This document shows positions 58,019-64,000 of a stretch of 64,000 bases of DNA, one piece after another. The notes below the pieces were generated by a model. The model did no database searches. It was not told the origin of the DNA and saw only the letters and a program-made list of their open reading frames with translations. Source of the stretch: Nectonema munidae (lineage: Eukaryota; Nematomorpha; Nectonematoida; Nectonematidae); NCBI GenBank assembly GCA_030549495.1, contig JAUIRK010000306.1, positions 62,001 to 126,000 on the forward strand, in the 5' to 3' direction. The stretch's first letter is position 1. Each line of letters opens with the position of its first letter. The position numbers were made by a program, and so were the translations under genes.

Positions 58019-58060
58019 AACCCTATAAGTGCTGGGGGCGTAAAACGCCCCCCCCTTCAC
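58019..58060 (+). repeat. piggyBac-like left terminus with palindrome
   Basis: TTAA is followed by CCCTATAAGTGCTG and the palindrome GGGGGCGTAAAACGCCCCC. CCCTNNNAGTGC is a common piggyBac start and the palindrome sits where pB3 has its GGCCGCNGNGGCC motif. No right end was found. Confidence 0.5.
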
Positions 58061-58369
58061 AAAAAAATTAATTGTAGAAAATTGGCTAAATTATATCCCT
58101 TCAAATTTTGTGACTTTTCCTAAAATCGCTAGCTGCATCTTTTGAATCCATTTTCATGGTAGTTGAATGACCCTTTCAAAACTGTCAATCAAAATCAAAA
58201 ATTTAATTTTTCAGCAAAATTTTGACATTATCTATACTTAACCTTATAACTTAGGATCTATATTATATAATACCCTGAAAATTTATAATTATATACAGTT
58301 TGGAACGCATAATACTTTATATATTTAATTTTTTCAATAATCATGGCTACTTTTTAGAAAATGTCAATC

Positions 58370-59740
58370 AAATTTTGATTGATCAAAAATATATCTAATA
58401 AAATATACCTTCAAATTTTACATAAAATATATGTTTTTATACTAAATCGGTCATGATGTTTTCATTTCTGGACTCATTTTTTACATTTAGGATTTGAAAA
58501 TACCTATAAGTGTTAATCAAATTTGCGGTTTACTTCTGAAAATTGTCTTAACATTCCTTCATATTTTACATAAAATATATGTTTTATACCAAATCGATCA
58601 TGTTGTTTTCATTTCTGGACTCATTTTTTACATTTAGGATTTGAAAATACCTATAAGTGTTAATCAAATTTGCGGTTTACTTCTGAAAATTGTCTCCAAA
58701 AACATTCCTTCACATTTTACATAAAATATGTTTTATACTAAATCGGCCATGCTAGTTTCATTTTTCACATTTAGAAGTTTTAAAATATCTGTCAATGTCA
58801 ATCAAATTTGCGGTTTACTTCTAAAAGCTATCTCCAAAAATATTTTCTCAATTTTACATGAAATATATGTTTTTATACCAAATCAATCATGCTGTTTTCA
58901 TTTCTGAACTCATTTTTTACATTTAGGGTGTGAAAATACCTATACGACGTGTATAGTATACGTTAATCAAATTTGCGGTTTACTTCTAAAAATTGTCTCC
59001 AAAAACATTCATTCAAATTTTACAATTAAATATATGTTTTTATATCAAATCAACCATGCTAGTTTCATTTATGGACTCAATTTTTGCAGTTTGAATTTGA
59101 AAAGACCTATAAGTATCAATCAAATTGCGTTTAGTTCTAAAATTTGTTTCTAAAAATATTGATTCAAATTTTACATGAAATATGTGTTTTTATAGGAAAT
59201 AGATCATGATGATTTCATTTCTGAACACAGTTTTCGCATTTAGAGGTTTTACTGCTAGTGTCAATCAAATTTGTGGTTTATTTCTGAAAACTATATCCCA
59301 AAATATTCTCTTTAATTTTACATGAAATATATGTTTTTATACCAATTCTACCATGATAATTTTTATTTCTGAAATCATTTTTTGCATTTAGAGGTTTTAA
59401 ATGTCTGAAAGTGTCAATCAAATGTTCGATTTACGTCTAATGTCTACAGAAATATTTTTGAAATTTAAATAAAATATCTGTTTTTATGCCAAATAGAAGA
59501 TGCTAGTTTCATTTTTGGACTCAGATTTGGCATTTATGGTTTTAAAATATCTGAAAGCTTCAATCAGATTTGCGGTTTACTTGTAGATACTGTCTTCAAA
59601 AATATTTTCAAAAAAATGATCTGTTTTATACCAAATCAACTATATTTTATTTCTGAACTGGATTTTGGATAATACGGTTAAAAAATATCTCGAAGTGGCA
59701 ATTGAATTAGTAATGTATGCCTGAAAATTAGTTCTGTAAA
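58370..59740. repeat. tandem array, ~148-bp unit, about nine copies
   Basis: Successive copies of ATCAAATTTGCGGTTTACTT begin near 58519, 58666, 58804, 58969, 59120, 59267, 59420 and 59566; spacing runs 138 to 165 bp. Each unit also has ACATAAAATATATGTTTTTA, CATGNTGNTTTCATTTCTG and ACTCATTTTTTACATTTAG. Copies diverge progressively towards 59740. One copy has a ~16-bp insertion (near 58945). Confidence 0.85.
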
Positions 59741-59900
59741 AAATTTCCAAAAAATGGCTGCATATTAGGTATATAGTAAAAATATACTTTTTTTTTGTAT
59801 ATTTTGGCTGATAATACTTTCTACCAATCATCTTGAGTATGAAATATTTATTAAAAAAATAAAATGTATTATAAAATCTTTTGAAAATTTGTATGAGAGT

Positions 59901-61191
59901 TTTTTTTTGTCTTTTTCAACCTTTTATTTATTTTATTTAGAAATTAAATATGCACAAAAAGAAAAAAGATGTCACAGAAATTATTATACACACAATTTTA
60001 AAGGGTGGGAGGGTGGGAAGTGATGTTCGCGAGAAAAAGTAAAAGAGTGAGTCTTCCATCAAGAGAGGTGCTTTTATAGTGCAGCCATTGGTATCTTGAC
60101 TTCTCTTGATGGAGCATCTGCGAGGTTTTGTTTCGTGTTTACGTACAAAATCTTTCTTGCCAGATCTCTGGGCCATGTGTTTGCTATGATGTTTGACCAG
60201 AGATTTGGACGGCCGGATTTTTCCCATACTTGTATGGCTGTAGTGCTTTCGGATTTTACCTCGCAGTCGGCTTTTGAATATCTTAGACCAATTCCCACTG
60301 CCAATGTCTCCATTATCTCAATTCTTCGCTTAATCTTAAAATTAAAAGTTATATTTACTTTCTTACAAGCCAGTCCAATGGAGCTTTCTGTTACGTCTAC
60401 GTATATCTTCTTCTTTTGTTTTATTTCTTCAATGAAAGTAATGGGATTTAGGAGATGTTCCTTTAAAATGTTCCAGCACTTTTACCACGCAGTTCTTTGC
60501 GTGTAGTTTCTTGTGTACACCCAGGATGGTAGTTTGAACCTGTTAATAACAGTACCCAAATAATAGTTCAAATATGCAGCCGCTGAGAGAGTTTCTTTTG
60601 AGTTCGTTTGATTTTCCATTAAAATATGAATGGCTTTCATACAGTTGTTCTTTGTGTTAGGGAGTAGGGAAATGAGTTTCTTTTCCAGGTTTATCTCCAC
60701 ACCTAAGTAGTTTATTCTTTGCGTTGGAAACAGGATACTTTTATTATAATTTATCGTGATATTACATTCTTTTTCCAGGAATGTGACAAAATTTTGTAGT
60801 AAATACTTTTGTGGTTTCAGGATCTTCTCATAGGATGATTATGTCATCAATGTATAGATGAACTGTGCATTCATCCCTAGTTTCGCAGAAAACATTTATT
60901 AGCGTTTGGAGCACGAACTGTAAGACACCAGGCGCAAAATTTGCTCCCATTGGGAGGCAATTGAAAACATATATGGAGTTTTTAATCATGAAACCAAAAA
61001 GTCTTTGGTTTCTTTTTTTTTAAGTCTTTGGTTGACTCACTCTCTTACTTTTTCTCGCGAACATCACTTCCCACCCTCCCACCATTTAAAATTGTGTGTA
61101 TAATAATTTCTGTGACATCTGTTTTTCTTTTTGTGCATTTTTAATTTCTAAATAAAATAAATAAAAGGTTGAAAAAGACAAAAAAAAAAAA
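59901..61191 (-). mobile_element. RT/RNase H fossil between inverted repeats (DIRS-like or other LTR kin)
   Basis: Two ~150-bp inverted repeats (about 59901-60052 and 61030-61191) share TCGCGAACATCACTTCCCAC and TTTCTGTGACATC, each with an A-rich outer edge. Between them, on the minus strand, lie parts of a reverse transcriptase (active site YIDD, near 60850) followed by an RNase H-like region (motif NLADAPSR, near 60110). Inverted terminal repeats suggest DIRS-like elements, but no recombinase is seen and other LTR relatives are possible. It is broken, with several breaks and large internal losses. It lies just upstream of the transposase copy at 61204-61824 and may have inserted into it. Age: moderately old. 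Confidence 0.6.
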
Positions 61192-61203
61192 GATTGGCTA
61201 CTT

Positions 61204-61824
61204 AGACAGCGTTTAACACCAGGAGATAAAAATGTGATCAATAAACCTCTACTTGACAGAAATAGAATAGTGTTTCCTCCTCTACACATAAAACTTGGAG
61301 TGATGAAACAGTTTGTAAAAGCTCTTGATCACAATGGGCAATGCTTTAGTTATACATGTTCAGCATTTCCTGGACTTAGTGAAGAAGAAAAAAAGCCGGA
61401 ATATTTGATGCACCTCAAATTAGAACGTTGATGAATGATCATCATTTCCTTGCAACAATGACTAAAGAAAAGGTAAGAGCTTGGACTGCGTTTTGTAACG
61501 TCGTGCAAAATTTTCTTGGAACCAAGAAAGCTGAAAACTATAAAAAAAATTGTTGAATAGCTACTTGTCAGCTTTAGGCGTCTTGGATGTAGAATGAGCA
61601 TCAAGATTCATTACTTGCATAGCCATTTGGACAAGTTTCCAGAAAATCTTGGAGATGTTAGTGAAGAATAAGGGGAACGTTTTCATAAAGATATTAAAAC
61701 GATGGAAGAACGTTATCAGGGCCGATGGGACTCAAGCATGATGGCGGATTATTGTTGGAGTTTAATGAGAGACAAACCAGAAGTTGTATATCAGAGATCA
61801 GCTAAGAAAAAGCGCTTTAAATAA
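61204..61824 (+). pseudogene. putative transposase C-terminal part, copy 2
   Basis: Frames read NKPLLDRNRIVFPPLHIKLG, VMKQFVKALDHNGQCFSYTC, IFDAPQIRTLMNDHHF, AFCNVVQNFLGTKKAENYK, IKIHYLHSHLDKFPENLGDV, SEE, GERFHKDIKTMEERYQGRWD and SMMADYCWSLMRDKPEVVYQ, ending KKKRFK at 61824. These parallel copy 1 residue for residue. A frameshift near 61395, another near 61550 and a stop in place of Q in SEEQGER disable it. Its C-terminus GERFHKDIK shows what the frame-shifted copy 1 should encode. Confidence 0.8.
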
Positions 61825-62076
61825 TGGTCATTTTGCATTGTTTGTTAATTTTTTGTCATGATAATTTTTTCACTTGTAAATAAATTTACATTTGACTTTA
61901 TTTAAATAAATTAAATACAATTTTTTTCTATATATATATAACATAAGCAAATTTTTTGAAAATCTCAAAAAGCTTATGTGATAGCAAAAAACTGAATTCA
62001 TATTTGAATTCTACGACTAAAACTTGGTTAGAATCAGCTAAAAAATCTTTCGCCAGAAAAGTCGTGTTGACCTGTG
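61204..62076 (+). mobile_element. CACTGGTCAACA-family transposon, copy 2, 5'-truncated
   Basis: The 3' part of the transposase gene (61204-61824) and the right terminus GTGTTGACCTGTG (ending 62076, then TTA) are kept. Near the end GCCAGAAAAGTCGTGTTGAC parallels GCCAAAAATATTGTGTTGAC of copy 1. Everything 5' of the fourth quarter of the gene is missing; the fossil at 59901-61191 lies there. Confidence 0.75.
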
Positions 62077-62079
62077 TTA

Positions 62080-62530
62080 TAAATCATTTTTTTGACCATA
62101 AAAATGAATATCACCACTGATTCAGCATGCTTGAAAATGGCTAAAATGTGTAAATTTTTTTATTTGCGTATATAAAGGTGTGCGTGCCATAGGTTGCTGA
62201 CGCCTGTCATAGAGTATACGTTAGTATTACCAAGGGTTAAAATATATTTTAAAAGTCTAGGATTAGTAATTGTACTTCTTTAATTAATTAAAAATATTTT
62301 GTAAGAAATGAAGCAGAAGCCTCTTATTTAAATGTGGAATGCTAGGGAAGATAAATTACAAAAGCCAAAATTGTTAAGTCTGATTCACATAAATATCTTC
62401 CAACTTTAATTTTTCTATTATCAATAATATTTTAGTTCTATGTGAACTAATCCAGTTAAGTAATTAATGCATGTATTGTTAATATCTATTTCGTAGTATA
62501 TAAACTATGAGTATTGAAATATTTTTTTAG
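62080..62530. other. noncoding, presumed intron upstream of RING exon
   Basis: No exon was recognised here. GGGTTAAAATAT at 62233 contains TTAA but no clear piggyBac end. The stretch ends in the acceptor-like ATTTTTTTAG. Confidence 0.35.
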
Positions 62531-63468
62531 ATAAATCAGTGCGAAAATATGTGACTAAAGAGCAAATTGAGAAAATAGTTCATCAAGAGCTCAAGTGTGC
62601 TATCTGTTTAGAAATTTCGATAAATCCGGTTTTAATAAACTGTGGTCATATTTTTTGTCACTTCTGCCTTGAAGCTTGGTGCAAACAAAGAAATATGTGT
62701 CCAATGTGTCGAGAGCCCGTTAAAAACAAAATTGTTTCAACTTGTATCAACAATTTGATTGGCAATTTGAACAATGTGCTTCTTTCCAAAGAAGAAATCT
62801 CCGAGAGGATTGAAAAACAAGCAGAGCGCGGCTGCCAATTCAAAACGGAAAAAATCAATCTCTTCCTAAACCACTTTCCTCCACCAAATCTAATTCCTGC
62901 CCTGATCCCTTCTCCTCCATTTTATGGATCTTTGAATCAAAGGGGGAGAAGAAGAAGGGGATGTCGTTGGAATTCAAGCTCAAGTGATAGATATCCTCGT
63001 CTACCTGCACAGATCTCTCAAACAGAACCTGTTCCTCGCCATCCCGGTTTTCTTTGCTCAACTAATGATGCTAGGAACAATTCACAGGCAACGACAAATG
63101 CGCCAGCCAATGGTGAGCCTATGTCTAATGCCAATCATTGCTCAAGCCAATCTCCCACGAACAATAGAGTGCGTGCCTCAATGCCTTCTTTACCATATCA
63201 AAGATGTAGGAGGAGACAAAGTAGAGTGAGGCGTTCGAACACACCCTCACTTTATTTTTCGTTCTTGCAGTCAATGTCACAAAGAGGTTGCTTAAATTCA
63301 TTTTGCTTAAATAGCGCTGCCAGTATTAATTCACAAACAGCACCTATGCAATCAAGTGATTCTTTACCTAGTAGTGATTCACACACAGCGCCATATGTCT
63401 CTACGATACCGCTGTCACCTAGTATATTCTCTTTCTACCATTCCTCAAGCTACATCAACTTTTTTTGA
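62531..63468 (+). CDS. RING-finger E3 ligase-like 3' exon (RNF8/CHFR-like)
   Basis: The frame is open from a TTTTTTTAG acceptor at 62530; no ATG precedes the domain, so this is probably the last exon of a longer gene. The RING is C3HC4: CAIC, NCGHIFCHFC and CPMC, with metal ligands C20, C23, C35, H37, C40, C43, C54 and C57 counted from codon 62539. ISTCINNLIGNL-like text after it resembles the segment C-terminal to the RING in RNF8/CHFR (LDNxIxxMVxNL). Such proteins recruit E2 enzymes and ubiquitinate chromatin or checkpoint proteins. The remaining ~200 residues are Ser/Pro/Arg-rich low complexity with basic runs (RGRRRRGCR, RCRRRQSRVRR). Upstream exons, including any FHA domain, are not in view. 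It could also be an isolated retained exon. Confidence 0.7.
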
Positions 63469-64000
63469 GCGAGAGTTTAATTTTTATCCAATCAATAACA
63501 ACGTTTGCTTTTCAAAACTAAACAGAATAGCAGATTGTATACAATAGACTATATACAATTATGTATTATGCAAAGTGTTTATCCGTGAATAAGGTATTTC
63601 AACCAGGACACTTTAAATTTCATTAAATTTGTCACGATCACCTCGGTGTACTTTTTGATTGGAAAAATGGCTCTTATGGAATAAGATGATTTAGATCTGT
63701 GAAATATATATATTCTTGTGCTTTTATAATATGTATTCAATCTTAGCAAGAAGGTCTGTGACAAGTGTTCCTGTCGAAAATCCACTTTCTTGTTCCGTAT
63801 GTGGTATACTTTTAATTATTCGTTTTAATATTACATTTTTGCTTCATTTCATTTACATCATTTAGAGTTCTTTTTTTTAAATGATCTCTACTAGCTGAAA
63901 GATGAAAAATTTTGATTTGTGCTTTTAATGATTGCTTGTTTTTGTCTTACATTGTGTCTCTGAAAATTGCTAAATCAAAAAAACCGCATGTTATTGGTGA
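63469..64000. other. 3' flank of RING exon
   Basis: No further coding sequence is seen and no canonical AATAAA lies close to the stop. The short minus-strand frame 63579-63785 has no motif. Confidence 0.35.

Overview
The window is AT-rich intergenic or intronic DNA from an animal genome, most likely an arthropod. That guess rests on the transposon mixture (I-group and CR1/Jockey-like LINEs, three piggyBac lineages, Tigger/pogo, Merlin, hAT), very short introns and low GC; it is inference. No rRNA gene, no convincing functional tRNA gene and no CRISPR array is visible. Only two pieces look like host genes: a minus-strand PRKRIP1-like (DUF1168) fragment at 4716-4989, with two exons and a 51-bp intron, and a RING-finger (RNF8/CHFR-like) 3' exon at 62531-63468. 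Almost everything else recognisable is mobile DNA.

Layout. 1-2975: 5'-truncated CR1/Jockey-like LINE with a nested insertion. 6817-11906: near full-length I-group LINE (LINE-A) with gag-like ORF1, then endonuclease, reverse transcriptase, RNase H and a C-terminal Cys/His motif; one frameshift. 12180-18320: satellite-like repeats carrying an intact piggyBac (pB1, 13414-15478, TTAA duplications) and a truncated second piggyBac (pB2, right end 17852). 19632-24302: decayed relative of LINE-A (LINE-B). 25550-28591: Tigger-like element with TA duplication, itself hit by a 641-bp foldback element (26979-27619, 8-bp duplication). 29293-29463: tRNA-type SINE whose 3' end matches LINE-A. 31.6-32.5 kb: pogo and hAT transposase C-termini. 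34466-36894: DNA transposon with ~125-bp terminal inverted repeats (TIRs) around a widespread but usually uncharacterised arthropod protein family. 38714-41998: piggyBac pB3 with a probable intron filled by a TG microsatellite, inserted beside a LINE tail.

42.9-57 kb: mainly MITEs (hAT, pogo-like, piggyBac-like), a DUF4371-type hAT relic, a Merlin deletion derivative (51326-52282), SINE fragments and an interspersed duplication that supplies a natural empty site for one MITE. 58-62 kb: a piggyBac-like terminus, a ~148-bp tandem array, an inverted-repeat-flanked reverse-transcriptase fossil, and a second, 5'-truncated copy of the 34-kb transposon family.

The most interesting material is (i) the two-copy TIR transposon family with CACTGGTCAACA termini and apparent TTA target duplications; (ii) the LINE-A/SINE pair sharing a 3' hairpin with apparent compensatory changes; (iii) palindromes just inside the ends of each piggyBac lineage. 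All calls come from reading the sequence by eye; no database search or alignment program was run.
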